NCBI RefSeq assembly: GCF_036227485.1
Contig: NZ_CP109479.1
Span: forward strand, 2,728,001 to 2,792,000
Reading direction: 5' to 3'
Length of the DNA: 64,000 nt
From: Streptomyces sp. NBC_01451
GTDB taxonomy: Bacteria; Actinomycetota; Actinomycetes; Streptomycetales; Streptomycetaceae
The first letter of the stretch is position 1; each line of letters starts with the position of its first letter. Under the pieces are notes generated by a model that was not told the DNA's origin, searched no databases, and saw only the letters and a list, made by a program, of their open reading frames with translations. Below, one piece after another: positions 23,263 through 31,722 of the stretch. A program made the translations under genes and the position numbers.

Positions 23263-25083
23263 CTAGTTGCCTCCTGTCGGGGTGCCGGAGACCGGGGCGA
23301 CGGCACCGGTGGCGAGCGCCGGTTCCTCGCACTCCCGGTTTTCCCTGCTTTCCCTGCTTTCCCTGATCTCTCTGCTCTCTCTGCTCTCTCTGTCCTCTCC
23401 GCTCTCCCTGCGGTCCTTGAGCCGGGTGGCGAGCCACACCCCGACCGGGGCCAGGGAGATCGCCATGGCGAGGACGGCCCAGGTACGCATGGCCACATGG
23501 GTGTGGCCGAGGTGGACGGAGGCGACGAGTGACGTCGCCAGGAGCGCGGCCCAGAAGAGGTGGACGCGGAAGGTGAGCAGCCGGTCGGGGCTGGCGTCGC
23601 CGCCCTTGGGTGTGACGACGAACCGGCTGGGGCGGCGGAGCAGGGCCGCGCCGAACGACTTCAGGTAGATCGGCGCGGAGAGCGCCGACATCGCCATGCC
23701 GGCGAGCCCGCCGGAGCCCTCGGGCTCGTGGGGCGAGACGTTGTGCCGCCGGTTCCACAGGTACAGCCCGATCTGGAGGGCGGCGGCGTCGCTGTAGAGC
23801 ATCAGCCAGACGGAGGCGGCGACCTGGGTGCCGGAGGCCCCGAACCAGAGGAAGAGGAAGCAGCTCAGGATGCCGAGGAACCAGTTGACGGCGGTCATCG
23901 GGTAGTAGACGAGCATGAGCGTGTACGAGAAGAGCCGGCCCGGGGGCATGGTGAAGGGCGCCTTCCAGTACTGCTTGAAGAGCGTCTCGTAGGTGCCGCG
24001 CGACCAGCGCATCTGCTGGGTGAAGAAGTCGGTCCAGGAGACGGGCCCCTCGCCGACGGCGAGCACGTCGGGCGTGTAGACGGACCGCCAGTGGCGCCCG
24101 GTGCGCGGATTGCGGCGGCGGTGGAGCTCGAACCCGGTGGCCATGTCCTCGGTGATCGAGTCGTACAGCCCGCCGATCTGCTTGACGGCGGCGATGCGTA
24201 CGACGTTGTTGGTGCCGACGAACATGGGGGCGCGGTAGCGGTTGCCGGCGCGCTGGATGAGCGCGTGGAAGAGGAACTGCTGCGACTCGGCGGCCTTGGT
24301 GACGGGGTGGGTGTAGTTGCCGTACACCTGCGGGCCGACGACGAAGGCGATGTCCGGGTCACGGAAGAAGCCCGTCATCCGCTCCAGGAAGTTGGGGAGC
24401 GGAACGTGGTCGGTGTCGACGGAGGCGTAGAAGTCGTACTCGTCGCCGTGCATGGCGATCCACGCGTTGTAGTTGCCGTGCTTGGTACGGGCCTTGTGGA
24501 CGCCCCTGGTCCGGTTCCACTCGGGGACCCCGTGCCGGCTGAAGTGCCGTACGCCCAGTTCGGCGCAGAGCGCCCTGGCCTGTTCGTCGTCGCCCTCGTC
24601 GAGGAGCCAGACGTCCACGGGGCCGGTGTGGTGGACGCGGACCGCGCCCTCCAGGGTGGCCCGGACCATCGCGAGGGGTTCCTTGCCGGGGACGTACGTG
24701 GTGAGGAAGGCGACGCGGGTGCCGGACTCGGGCACGACGGGGACGGGATCGCGGGCGACCATGGTGGCGTGGGCGATGGACGCCACGTTGACGACCATGA
24801 ACAGCTCGATCAGCCCGATGGCGACGAGCATCACGATGTCGAGATCGACCATCCACGCCTCACCGGCCTCGCGCTCCACCCAGTGGGTGGGCCAGACGAG
24901 GTAGACGAGCAGGGCGCCGGTGAGCAGGGGCGCGAGGGTCATGAGCAGAACGGCGCGTATTCGGCGCGGCTCGCGGGAGAGGAGCGAGGTGTACCGCACC
25001 TGGTACGGGGTTCCGGCCGGCGCCTCGGTCAGGGGTCCGGCGAGCCGGCTGTGGGTGTCGTAGTCGTAGCCCTCCGGCCGCAC
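23263..25083 (-). CDS. cslA: Cellulose-synthase-like glycosyltransferase CslA
   Basis: 606 residues, membrane-bound GT2 enzyme making a beta-glucan at hyphal tips. Two N-terminal helices (about 43-65 and 82-108) are followed by the catalytic domain with LLDEGDDE, ASVDTDHVP (DxD), the acceptor-site ITEDM and QQMRWSRG (QxxRW). Four or more C-terminal helices come after. The tail after about residue 560 is a nearly perfect repeat of Arg-Glu-Ser (RESRESREIRESRESREN), encoded by a 9-bp repeat tract, and should be cytoplasmic. Start is GTG 25083 with TGGAGGG upstream. Partners known for this family in Streptomyces are GlxA and DivIVA. Confidence 0.95.
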   Translation of the reverse strand: MRPEGYDYDTHSRLAGPLTEAPAGTPYQVRYTSLLSREPRRIRAVLLMTLAPLLTGALLVYLVWPTHWVEREAGEAWMVDLDIVMLVAIGLIELFMVVNVASIAHATMVARDPVPVVPESGTRVAFLTTYVPGKEPLAMVRATLEGAVRVHHTGPVDVWLLDEGDDEQARALCAELGVRHFSRHGVPEWNRTRGVHKARTKHGNYNAWIAMHGDEYDFYASVDTDHVPLPNFLERMTGFFRDPDIAFVVGPQVYGNYTHPVTKAAESQQFLFHALIQRAGNRYRAPMFVGTNNVVRIAAVKQIGGLYDSITEDMATGFELHRRRNPRTGRHWRSVYTPDVLAVGEGPVSWTDFFTQQMRWSRGTYETLFKQYWKAPFTMPPGRLFSYTLMLVYYPMTAVNWFLGILSCFLFLWFGASGTQVAASVWLMLYSDAAALQIGLYLWNRRHNVSPHEPEGSGGLAGMAMSALSAPIYLKSFGAALLRRPSRFVVTPKGGDASPDRLLTFRVHLFWAALLATSLVASVHLGHTHVAMRTWAVLAMAISLAPVGVWLATRLKDRRESGEDRESRESREIRESRESRENRECEEPALATGAVAPVSGTPTGGN

Positions 25084-25187
25084 AGCGCCCTCCAGTGATC
25101 GAACGAGCCGATGTCCCCACCAAAGTGGAGATATGACGGCGAGTCGAACTGGGTGCGTCCGGACGGGTGAGCGTGTGCGGGCGTGGT

Positions 25188-25517
25188 TTACCGGTCCAGG
25201 GGTGCCCTGTCACCGGATGCGGGTGACGGGGAGAGGTGGCGCTCCACCGTCTCCACCTTGGTGGTCAGACCGTCGGTCACGCCGGGGCGGATGTCCGCCT
25301 TGAGGACGAGGGAGACGCGCGGCGCGCGTTCCTCGACGGCGGCGACGGCGCGTCTGACGACGTCCATGACCTCGTCCCAGTCGCCCTCGATGGAGGTGAA
25401 CATGGCGTCGGTGCGGTTGGGCAGGCCGGATTCGCGGACGACGCGGACGGCTTCGGCGACGTACTCCCCCACGTCCTCGCCGACGCCGAGCGGCGTCACG
25501 GAGAAGGCGACGATCAT
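25188..25517 (-). CDS. MTH1187-family thiamine-binding protein
   Basis: 109 residues of the DUF77/YkoF-like thiamine-binding family: [27 protein letters not shown], then [24 protein letters not shown] and [14 protein letters not shown]. Such proteins are ferredoxin-like homotetramers or dimers that bind thiamine or its precursors in the cytosol. The ATG overlaps the stop of the upstream DUF3817 gene (ATGA), so the two are translationally coupled. No thiamine riboswitch is recognisable upstream. Confidence 0.9.
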   Translation of the reverse strand: MIVAFSVTPLGVGEDVGEYVAEAVRVVRESGLPNRTDAMFTSIEGDWDEVMDVVRRAVAAVEERAPRVSLVLKADIRPGVTDGLTTKVETVERHLSPSPASGDRAPLDR

Positions 25518-25873
25518 GCCTTGACCGCCCCGTCCTGCTCCTGGCGGGCGCGGGAGGCGATGGCCGCGTCGACCGCGTTCTCGGTCTCGCGGCGCAGCCT
25601 GCGCTCGGCGAAGAAGCCGCCGGTCGGCAGGACGGAGAGGACGAAGTAGAGGCCGGCGATCTTCAGGGACCACCTGGCGCGGTACCAGGCGTCCGCCCAG
25701 AAGATCACGTAGAGGACGAAGAGGAGTCCGTGGACCGCGCCCATGACGGGCACCGCGTTGAAGTCCGTGGTCCGCTTCAGCACCGAGCAGACCAGCAGGA
25801 CGAGGAAGGAAACGGCTTCGGGGGCCGAGACCAGGCGCAGGCGGCGGAGGGCGGAGGCGGTCTTGATGTCCAC
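25514..25873 (-). CDS. DUF3817 membrane protein (paralogue)
   Basis: 119 residues with the DUF3817 three-helix pattern: [19 protein letters not shown], then [23 protein letters not shown] with the HGxLxxxY signature, and [23 protein letters not shown]. It is similar to the gene at 19077-19409 in the last two helices. Operon with the thiamine-binding protein gene. The role of the family is unknown. The gap upstream (25874-26112) is a divergent promoter region shared with the AIM24 operon. Confidence 0.85.
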   Translation of the reverse strand: MDIKTASALRRLRLVSAPEAVSFLVLLVCSVLKRTTDFNAVPVMGAVHGLLFVLYVIFWADAWYRARWSLKIAGLYFVLSVLPTGGFFAERRLRRETENAVDAAIASRARQEQDGAVKA

Positions 25874-26078
25874 GGGTCACCTTCGGTGGGTGCGAGGGGG
25901 TCACTTTGTGAATGAGCGCACAAACGTTCTCCATTGTGACATCGGCGTCCCGGGCGACCGGGACGGGGGTGTGGAGGGAGGCGCGGAGGGAGGTGTGGAC
26001 GAAGGCGCGGCCGGAGGGGTGGACGCGAGATCGGCCCCTAGGGGGAGGTTCAGGGGCGATCTCCACCTTCGGGATCTG

Positions 26079-26112
26079 TTGCCGGGGGTGCCCGGCGGGC
26101 TACCTTCGCCCC
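26079..26112 (+). promoter_or_regulatory. Promoter of the AIM24 operon, leaderless
   Basis: TTGCCG at 26079-26084 and TACCTT at 26101-26106 are separated by 16 bp, and the GTG start at 26113 comes exactly six bases after the -10. No ribosome site exists in front of the GTG or the ATG at 26119. Confidence 0.55.
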
Positions 26113-26751
26113 GTGGCGATGTTTCGACTTCAAGGCAGCAAGGTGCTGGCCATCGACATGACCGGGGACGCCGTCAAGGCGAAGAACGGCTCGATGGTGG
26201 CGTACGACGGCCAGATGGACTTCAAGAAGCTCAGCGGCGGCGGTGAGGGCATCCGGGGGATGGTCACCCGGCGGATCACCGGTGAGCAGATGACACTGAT
26301 GGAGGTGAAGGGGCACGGGACGTGCTGGTTCGCGGACCGCGCCTCCGAGATCAACCTCGTCGGCCTCCAGGGGGACAAGCTGTACGTCGAGTCGAGCAAC
26401 CTGCTGGCGACCGACTCGGGCCTGCGCACGGGCACGTCCTTCACCGGGATGCGCGGCGCCTCGCAGGGCAACGGCCTGTTCACGACGACCGTCGAGGGGC
26501 ACGGCCAGGCGGCGATCATGTCGGACGGGCCGGCGGTGGTGCTGCGGGTGAGCCCGCAGTTCCCGCTGACCGTCGACCCGGGGGCGTACATCGCGCACCA
26601 GGGCAACGTCAGGCAGTCCTTCCAGTCCGGTGTGACGTTCCGCACGCTCATGGGCGAGGGTGGCGGCGAGGCCTTCCAGATCCGCTTCGAGGGCGACGGC
26701 CTGGTGTACGTCCAGCCCAGTGAGCGCAACACGATCGCCGGGGATGTGTGA
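26113..26751 (+). CDS. AIM24-family protein 1
   Basis: 212 residues from a probable leaderless GTG at 26113 (the ATG at 26119 is the alternative). AIM24 (formerly DUF124) proteins form a compact beta-prism of repeated Gly-rich turns, as here: SMVAYDGQMDFKK, IRGMVTRRITGEQMTLMEVKGHG, GLFTTTVEGHGQAAI, then YIAHQGNV. First of three consecutive paralogues in one operon, one base before the next gene. Bacterial AIM24 function is not settled; the eukaryotic namesake is a mitochondrial inner-membrane protein. No signal peptide, so cytosolic. Confidence 0.9.
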   Translation: MAMFRLQGSKVLAIDMTGDAVKAKNGSMVAYDGQMDFKKLSGGGEGIRGMVTRRITGEQMTLMEVKGHGTCWFADRASEINLVGLQGDKLYVESSNLLATDSGLRTGTSFTGMRGASQGNGLFTTTVEGHGQAAIMSDGPAVVLRVSPQFPLTVDPGAYIAHQGNVRQSFQSGVTFRTLMGEGGGEAFQIRFEGDGLVYVQPSERNTIAGDV

Positions 26752-26752
26752 C

Positions 26753-27403
26753 ATGCCCTTCCGTGAGATCAACTCCAAGATGGTCGAGGCGACCCTCATG
26801 CCCGGCCAGCGCGTCTTCAGCCAGCGCGGGGCGATGCTCGCCTACAAGGGCGAGGTGTCCTTCACGCCCAACATGCAGGGCGGCCAGGGCGGGATCATGT
26901 CGATGATCGGCCGCCGGGTCGCCAACGAGGCCACCCCGCTGATGACGGTCGAGGGCAACGGCACGGTCCTGTTCGGGCACGGCGGCCACCACATCCAGGT
27001 CATCGGCCTCACCGGGGACACGCTGTTCGTCGAGGCGGACCGCCTCCTCGCCTTCGACGGCACACTCCAGCAGGGCACGATGTTCATGGGCTCGCAGGGC
27101 GGCGTCATGGGCATGGTCCGGGGGCAGGTGACGGGGCAGGGGCTGTTCACCACCACCCTCAAGGGGCACGGCTCGGTCGCGGTCATGGCCCACGGCGGGG
27201 TGATCGAGGTGCCGATCACCCCCCAGCGCCCGGTCCACGTCGACCCGCAGGCGTACGTCGCGCACCACGGCGACGTCCGCAACAAGCTGTCCACCGCGCT
27301 GGGCTGGCGCGACATGGTGGGCCGCGGCTCGGGCGAGGCGTTCCAGCTGGAGCTCAGCGGCAGCGGTGCGGTGTACGTCCAGGCGTCGGAGGAGAAGCTG
27401 TGA
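26753..27403 (+). CDS. AIM24-family protein 2
   Basis: 216 residues: MPFREINSKMVEATLMPGQRVFSQRGAMLAYKG is followed by the same repeat logic as its neighbours (SMIGRRVANEATPLMTVEGNG, GLFTTTLKGHGSVAV, YVAHHGDVRNKLS). It shares the GLFTTT-GHG core with protein 1. The ATG comes one base after the preceding stop, and its own stop is nested in the GTG of protein 3 (GTGA). The three probably assemble into one complex. The sequence shows no catalytic motif. Confidence 0.9.
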   Translation: MPFREINSKMVEATLMPGQRVFSQRGAMLAYKGEVSFTPNMQGGQGGIMSMIGRRVANEATPLMTVEGNGTVLFGHGGHHIQVIGLTGDTLFVEADRLLAFDGTLQQGTMFMGSQGGVMGMVRGQVTGQGLFTTTLKGHGSVAVMAHGGVIEVPITPQRPVHVDPQAYVAHHGDVRNKLSTALGWRDMVGRGSGEAFQLELSGSGAVYVQASEEKL

Positions 27404-28197
27404 CCACCTACCCGGGCGCGGGGCCCGTTGTCCACGACCCGATGACGCTGCCGTCCGACGACAACGTCAACAACTACACCTTCTGCGTGGAGCTCAAGGG
27501 GAGCCAGTGGTTCCTGCAGAAGGGGAAGATGATCGCCTACTACGGCTCGATCGACTTCAACGGCATCGGACACGGCCGTCTGGACCGTCTTGTCCGGACG
27601 TCTTTTCATTCGCCTCTGCACGCGAGCGACTGGGTCGTGGCCGAGGGCTCGGGCAAGATGCTCCTCGCCGACCGGGCCTTCGACGTGAATTCGTACGATC
27701 TGGAGGAGGGCAACCTGACCATTCGCTCGGGCAACCTTCTCGCTTTTCAGCCAAGTCTCGCGCTCAAGCAGTCGATCGTGCCGGGCTTCCTCACCCTCAT
27801 CGGAACGGGCAAGTTCGTGGCCGCGTCGAACGGCCCGGTGGTGTTCATGGAACCCCCGATCCGGGTGGACCCGCAGGCCCTGGTCGGCTGGGCCGACTGC
27901 CCCTCCCCCTGCCACCACTACGACCATGGGTACATGACGGGCCTGATGGGCGGTCTACGTGCGATGACGGGCATCGGCGGGGCATCGGGCGAGGAGCACC
28001 AGTTCGAGTTCGTCGGGGCCGGCACGGTGCTGCTCCAGTCCAGCGAGACACTCATGGCCGAGCAGGCCACGGGGCTGGTTCCGCACGAGCCCGGGGTACC
28101 GGGCGGCGGCGGGGCTCCCACAGGTCATCCACAGCAACCGGGTGCACCGCGCCTTCCCGGACAGCTAGGTGACCTCCAGCGTCGCTTCGGGCTGTGA
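27400..28197 (+). CDS. AIM24-family protein 3 with Pro/Gly-rich tail
   Basis: 265 residues from a GTG overlapping the previous stop. The AIM24 core (FCVELKGSQWFLQKGKMIAYYG, LNVRSGN-like LTIRSGNLLAF, GFLTLIGTGKFVAA, HQFEFVGAGTVLLQSSE) ends near residue 225. A tail rich in Pro, Gly and Gln follows (LVPHEPGVPGGGGAPTGHP) and should be disordered. It contains a Cys-Pro-Ser-Pro-Cys-His-His cluster (DCPSPCHHYDHG) absent from the two upstream paralogues, a possible metal site. Last gene of the AIM24 operon; no clear terminator hairpin before absC. Confidence 0.88.
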   Translation: MTTYPGAGPVVHDPMTLPSDDNVNNYTFCVELKGSQWFLQKGKMIAYYGSIDFNGIGHGRLDRLVRTSFHSPLHASDWVVAEGSGKMLLADRAFDVNSYDLEEGNLTIRSGNLLAFQPSLALKQSIVPGFLTLIGTGKFVAASNGPVVFMEPPIRVDPQALVGWADCPSPCHHYDHGYMTGLMGGLRAMTGIGGASGEEHQFEFVGAGTVLLQSSETLMAEQATGLVPHEPGVPGGGGAPTGHPQQPGAPRLPGQLGDLQRRFGL

Positions 28198-28277
28198 GCG
28201 GTAGTCTGCGGAGTGTGACGTCGAACATGTGCGCGCCGTCACGCCACCCTCACTAGTTCGCCTTTCAACCTTTTAGG

Positions 28278-28289
28278 TAGACTTCATTC
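28278..28289 (+). promoter_or_regulatory. -10 element of the absC-like gene, leaderless
   Basis: TAGACT at 28278-28283 is followed by six bases and the ATG at 28290. The surrounding segment, 28255-28289, is strikingly AT-rich for this genome. The -35 (near 28254) is weak. Confidence 0.5.
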
Positions 28290-28766
28290 ATGGAGACCGA
28301 GACGGCCACAAGCTGGCTGACCGACGCGGAGCAGTGCGCCTGGCGCACCCACCTGGAGGTCAACAGGCTGCTGGCATACCAGCTCGAAAAGGACCTGCAA
28401 CCGTTCGGCCTGACGATGAACGACTACGAGATCCTCGTGAACCTCTCCGAATCCGAAGATGTGCGCATGCGGATGAGCGACCTCGCGTCCGCCACCCTCC
28501 AGTCCAAGAGCCGGCTCTCCCACCAGATCACCCGCATGGAGAACGCGAACCTGGTCCGCCGGGAGAACTGCGAGTCCGACCGGCGGGGCCTGTACGCGGT
28601 GCTCACCGAGCAGGGCATGGAGACGATGAACAAGGTCGCGCCCCATCATGTGGCGTCCGTGCGGCGGCACTTCATCGATCTGCTGACCCCGGAGGCCCTG
28701 GCCGAGCTCAGCACGTCGCTCAAGCCGATCGCGCAGCACCTGCGCGACCAGCGGGGCAGGCCGTAG
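28290..28766 (+). CDS. absC: MarR-family regulator, AbsC-like
   Basis: 158 residues with a MarR winged helix: LTMNDYEILVNLSESEDVRMRMSDLASATLQSKSRLSHQITRMENANLVRRENCESDRRGLYAVLTEQG (about 45-113). Position between the AIM24 operon and the two-component system that precedes meaB-thiolase-mce-scy-filP matches, from memory, S. coelicolor SCO5405 (AbsC), a regulator of actinorhodin and undecylprodigiosin production linked to zinc availability. The Cys in RENCESDRR and several His near the C-terminus (APHHVASVRRHF) are possible metal ligands. Symbol given on synteny and family; identity to AbsC was not measured. Confidence 0.85.
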   Translation: METETATSWLTDAEQCAWRTHLEVNRLLAYQLEKDLQPFGLTMNDYEILVNLSESEDVRMRMSDLASATLQSKSRLSHQITRMENANLVRRENCESDRRGLYAVLTEQGMETMNKVAPHHVASVRRHFIDLLTPEALAELSTSLKPIAQHLRDQRGRP

Positions 28767-28790
28767 CACCGGGGGAACCCGTGCCACGGA

Positions 28791-30221
28791 TCAGGTGACC
28801 GGCAGGCGGAGCTCGAACAGGGCTCCGCCCGCGGTCGCTTCACGCACGGTCAGCGTCCCGCCGTGCCGTACGGCGACGTCCCGGGCGATGGCCAGTCCGA
28901 GCCCGGCACCGCCGTCGTCCCGGCTGCGCGCGGCGTCGAGCCGTACGAACCGCTCGAAGACCCGCTCCCGGTCCTCCGGGGGAACCCCGTCCCCGTCGTC
29001 GGCGACCTCGACCACGGCCCGCGCGCCCTCCCGCCGCACCGACACGGTGACCGCCGACCGGGCGTGCCGCTGCGCGTTGTCCAGCAGATTGGCGACCAGC
29101 CGCCCCAACTGCGTCCGGGACCCGGCCACTTCCACGACAGCCTCCGTCTCCGTCGTCACACCCGCCCTCCCGTCCGCCTGCTCCCGGACCAGCTCCGCGA
29201 GGTCGAAGCGCGCGTCGGCGGGCCGCTCCCCCGCGTCCAGCCGGGCGAGCAGCAGCAGGTCGGCGGCGAGGCGTTGCAGCCGTACGGTGTCCTCGACCGC
29301 CCCTTCCACGTCCAGCAACTCCGGGTGTGCGGAGCCGACTTCGAGCTGGGTACGCAGGGAGGCGATGGGGCTGCGGAGCTCGTGCGAGGCGTCGGCGACG
29401 AACCGGCGCTGGCGTTCCACGGAGGTCTCCAGGGCGGCCAGCGTCTCGTTCGTGGTGCGGGCGAGCCTGGCCACCTCGTCGTGCGTGTCCGGCACCGGGA
29501 CGCGCCGGGCCAGGTCCTCGGAGGCGGTGATCGCGGCCATCTCGGCCCGGATGCCCTCGACAGGGCGCAGCGCGCGCCGGGTGACCAGCCAGGTGACGCC
29601 CGCGACGACACCGAGGAGCAGCGGGAACCCGATCAGCATGACGGTCAACGCGGTGCTGACGGCGCTCTGTTCGGCGGAGAGCGGTGCGCCGGCGTGGACG
29701 GTGAGCGTCCCCTTGTCGTCGACCTCGACCCGTACGGCCGCGAACCGGTAGTCGGCCTCGTCGCCGTCGACGGTGGCGGACCCGTCGGAGAAGGAGACGT
29801 CCTCGTCGATCTCGCCGGGCGAGAGGGCGCCGTCGTCATCGTCGCTCCCGTCCCCGGACCCGTCCCCGGACCCCTCGTCGTCGCGTGCGTTGCCCGCCGG
29901 CACCTGCGGGCGCACGGCCGCGACACCCGTGCCGCTGATCCGCTCCAGATCCTCGCTGGCCGCGACGAGCCGTCCGGAGGCGTCGACGACCTGGACGGGC
30001 CGGTCGTCCGCGTCGAGCGACAGCTTGTCGTACGGCGTCCCGGCCGCCAGGTCGGCGGCGACCGCCCGCGCGGTCCGTTCCGCCTGCGTACCGGCCTGGC
30101 CGCTGAGGTTGGACCACAGGGAGAGCAGTACGGCGGTCCCGGCGGCGACCAGCGCGACCGCGACGACGACGGTGGCGCCGAGGGTGGCGCGGGCCCGTAC
30201 CGAACCGAGAGCGCGTCTCAC
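28791..30221 (-). CDS. Two-component sensor histidine kinase
   Basis: 476 residues from a GTG overlapping the response regulator stop (GTGA). TM1 at about 13-36 and TM2 at about 165-190 (LTVMLIGFPLLLGVVAGVTWL) enclose an extracytoplasmic sensor of about 125 residues that contains a very acidic Gly/Asp/Ser run (DDEGSGDGSGDGSDDDDG), a possible cation-binding region. A HAMP domain (RRALRPVEGIRAEMAAI) is followed by the H-box FVADASHELRSP, the N-box NLLDNAQRHA and the G-boxes DDGDGVP and GAGLGLAI. Phosphorylates the adjacent regulator. The acidic loop, and the acidic PepSY protein encoded divergently, suggest sensing of cations or envelope charge; that is inference. Confidence 0.93.
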   Translation of the reverse strand: MRRALGSVRARATLGATVVVAVALVAAGTAVLLSLWSNLSGQAGTQAERTARAVAADLAAGTPYDKLSLDADDRPVQVVDASGRLVAASEDLERISGTGVAAVRPQVPAGNARDDEGSGDGSGDGSDDDDGALSPGEIDEDVSFSDGSATVDGDEADYRFAAVRVEVDDKGTLTVHAGAPLSAEQSAVSTALTVMLIGFPLLLGVVAGVTWLVTRRALRPVEGIRAEMAAITASEDLARRVPVPDTHDEVARLARTTNETLAALETSVERQRRFVADASHELRSPIASLRTQLEVGSAHPELLDVEGAVEDTVRLQRLAADLLLLARLDAGERPADARFDLAELVREQADGRAGVTTETEAVVEVAGSRTQLGRLVANLLDNAQRHARSAVTVSVRREGARAVVEVADDGDGVPPEDRERVFERFVRLDAARSRDDGGAGLGLAIARDVAVRHGGTLTVREATAGGALFELRLPVT

Positions 30222-30883
30222 CGCGGCGCCTCCAGCCGGTACCCGGCGCCGCGCACGGTCCGGATCAGCGGGGCGCCGAGTTTCCGGCGCAGTGTGCTGA
30301 CGTACACCTCGACGATGTTGGGGTCGCCGTCGTACGCGAAGTCCCAGACGTGCTCCAGGATCCGTGCCTTGGACACCACCTTTCCGGCCCGCACGACGAG
30401 CTGCTCCAGGACGGCGAACTCCTTTGCCGTGAGGGTGACTTCGCTCTCGCCGACATGGACGCGGCGGGCCGCGGTGTCGACCGTCAGCTCGCCGACCACA
30501 TGGACGGGCGAGCCCCCCGCCGACCCGCGTCGGCGCAGCAGCGCCTTCACCCGGGCGACCAGGACGACGTAGGAGAAGGGCTTGGTCAGATAGTCGTCGG
30601 CGCCGGTGTCGAGTCCCTCCGCCTCGTCGTACTCGCCGTCCTTGGCGGTGAGCATGAGGATGGGTACGTCGTGGCCGGCGGCGCGCAGGGCCGCGCAGAC
30701 GCGGTAGCCGTTGAGGCCGGGCAGCATGATGTCGAGGATCACGAGGTCGTAGGGCGTCTCGGAGGCCCGGTGCAGGCCCTCGCGGCCGTCGTGGACGACG
30801 TCCACGGCGTATCCCTCGGCGGTCAGGCCCTTGGCGAGCGACAGGGCCAGTCGCTTCTCGTCCTCGACGATCAACAGTCGCAT
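30218..30883 (-). CDS. OmpR-family response regulator
   Basis: 221 residues. Receiver domain 1-120 with the acidic pocket VEDEK (Glu7, Asp8), phospho-acceptor Asp51 in LVILDIMLPG and Lys in LTAKDGE. The C-terminal winged helix follows from about 125 (VHVGESEVTLTAKEFAVLEQL and YDGDPNIVEVYVSTLRRKLG). Start ATG at 30883. Translationally coupled to the sensor kinase. The 147-bp gap to the divergent PepSY gene carries four CTTCAG boxes at helical spacing, a very likely binding site for this regulator. Confidence 0.95.
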   Translation of the reverse strand: MRLLIVEDEKRLALSLAKGLTAEGYAVDVVHDGREGLHRASETPYDLVILDIMLPGLNGYRVCAALRAAGHDVPILMLTAKDGEYDEAEGLDTGADDYLTKPFSYVVLVARVKALLRRRGSAGGSPVHVVGELTVDTAARRVHVGESEVTLTAKEFAVLEQLVVRAGKVVSKARILEHVWDFAYDGDPNIVEVYVSTLRRKLGAPLIRTVRGAGYRLEAPR

Positions 30884-30906
30884 GCGTACAGCCTCGCAAA
30901 ACGAAG

Positions 30907-30943
30907 CTGAAGACGCCTTCAGGTGCCTTCAGGTCCGCTTCAG
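30907..30943. promoter_or_regulatory. Phased CTTCAG boxes, probable response-regulator operator
   Basis: CTTCAG occurs at 30917, 30927 and 30938, with its inverse CTGAAG at 30907. The steps of 10, 10 and 11 bases put all on one DNA face, the arrangement bound by OmpR/PhoB-type regulators. It lies between the divergent regulator and PepSY genes and so can control both. Confidence 0.65.
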
Positions 30944-31030
30944 CCGCCGTCGGGCAGCTTGGTTCTCGTCATCGGGGCGGAGCGAATCGCCGCTGAACCG
31001 ACCGAACCGAGCGAAGAGGCAGGAATTTCC

Positions 31031-31648
31031 ATGAAGCGGAACATCGTCATCGCCACCCTCACCGCCACCGCCCTGGCCGGCGGCACCGTCGCGGCCTTCG
31101 CGGCGGGCGGCGACGGGCCGGCGGCGCGGGACCGGGCGGGAACGAACGTGCAGGTGGTCTCCGACCGGGACGACGACGCGGCCGAGGACGCGGCCGACGA
31201 TCGTACGGCTGTTCGCAGCAGCGCCGTCACCGCCGCCGAGGCCGTCGCGGCGGCCCTGCGGCACACCACGGGGACCGCGGTCTCCGCCGAGCTGGAGGAC
31301 GACGGCGCCGACGCCGGCACGTGGGGCGTGGAGGTCGTGCGGGGCGACGGGACCGAGTACGACGTCAAGGTCTCCGGCACCGGGAAGGTGCTGGGGGCGC
31401 ACCGTGACACCGACGACGACAGCGACAGCGACGACCGCGCCGAGTTCGCCGCGCTGAAGGGCGCGAAGTCCGACGCCCGGGAGGCCGCCCTTGCCGCCGC
31501 GTCGAAGGGTACGGTCACCGAGGTCGGCGCCGACGAGGGGAACGGCGCGGTGGCGTGGAACGTGGAGACCGTGAAGGACGGCAGGGCGAGCGAGTGGAAG
31601 GTCGCCCTCGACACGGGCAAGGTCACGCGAGACCACTCCGACGACTGA
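31031..31648 (+). CDS. Secreted PepSY-domain protein
   Basis: 205 residues. A signal peptide (MKRNIVIATLTATALAGGTVAAFA) with probable cleavage after AFA precedes an acidic stretch (DRDDDAAEDAADDR) and two PepSY units (about 65-125 and 140-200; AVTAAEAVAAALRHTTGTAVSAELEDDG, then DAREAALAAASKGTVTEVGADEGNG with WKVALDTGKV). PepSY domains bind or inhibit extracytoplasmic enzymes, often peptidases. Start ATG 31031 follows AGGCAGGA. Divergent from the two-component genes and placed behind the phased CTTCAG boxes, so it is probably the principal target of that system and may modulate the sensor. Confidence 0.9.
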   Translation: MKRNIVIATLTATALAGGTVAAFAAGGDGPAARDRAGTNVQVVSDRDDDAAEDAADDRTAVRSSAVTAAEAVAAALRHTTGTAVSAELEDDGADAGTWGVEVVRGDGTEYDVKVSGTGKVLGAHRDTDDDSDSDDRAEFAALKGAKSDAREAALAAASKGTVTEVGADEGNGAVAWNVETVKDGRASEWKVALDTGKVTRDHSDD

Positions 31649-31722
31649 GAACACCCTCGCCGTCCTTGCCCGTCCCGTACCGCACCTGAGGGCTGCGGCC
31701 CGCAACGGGCCCGGTCCTCGAT

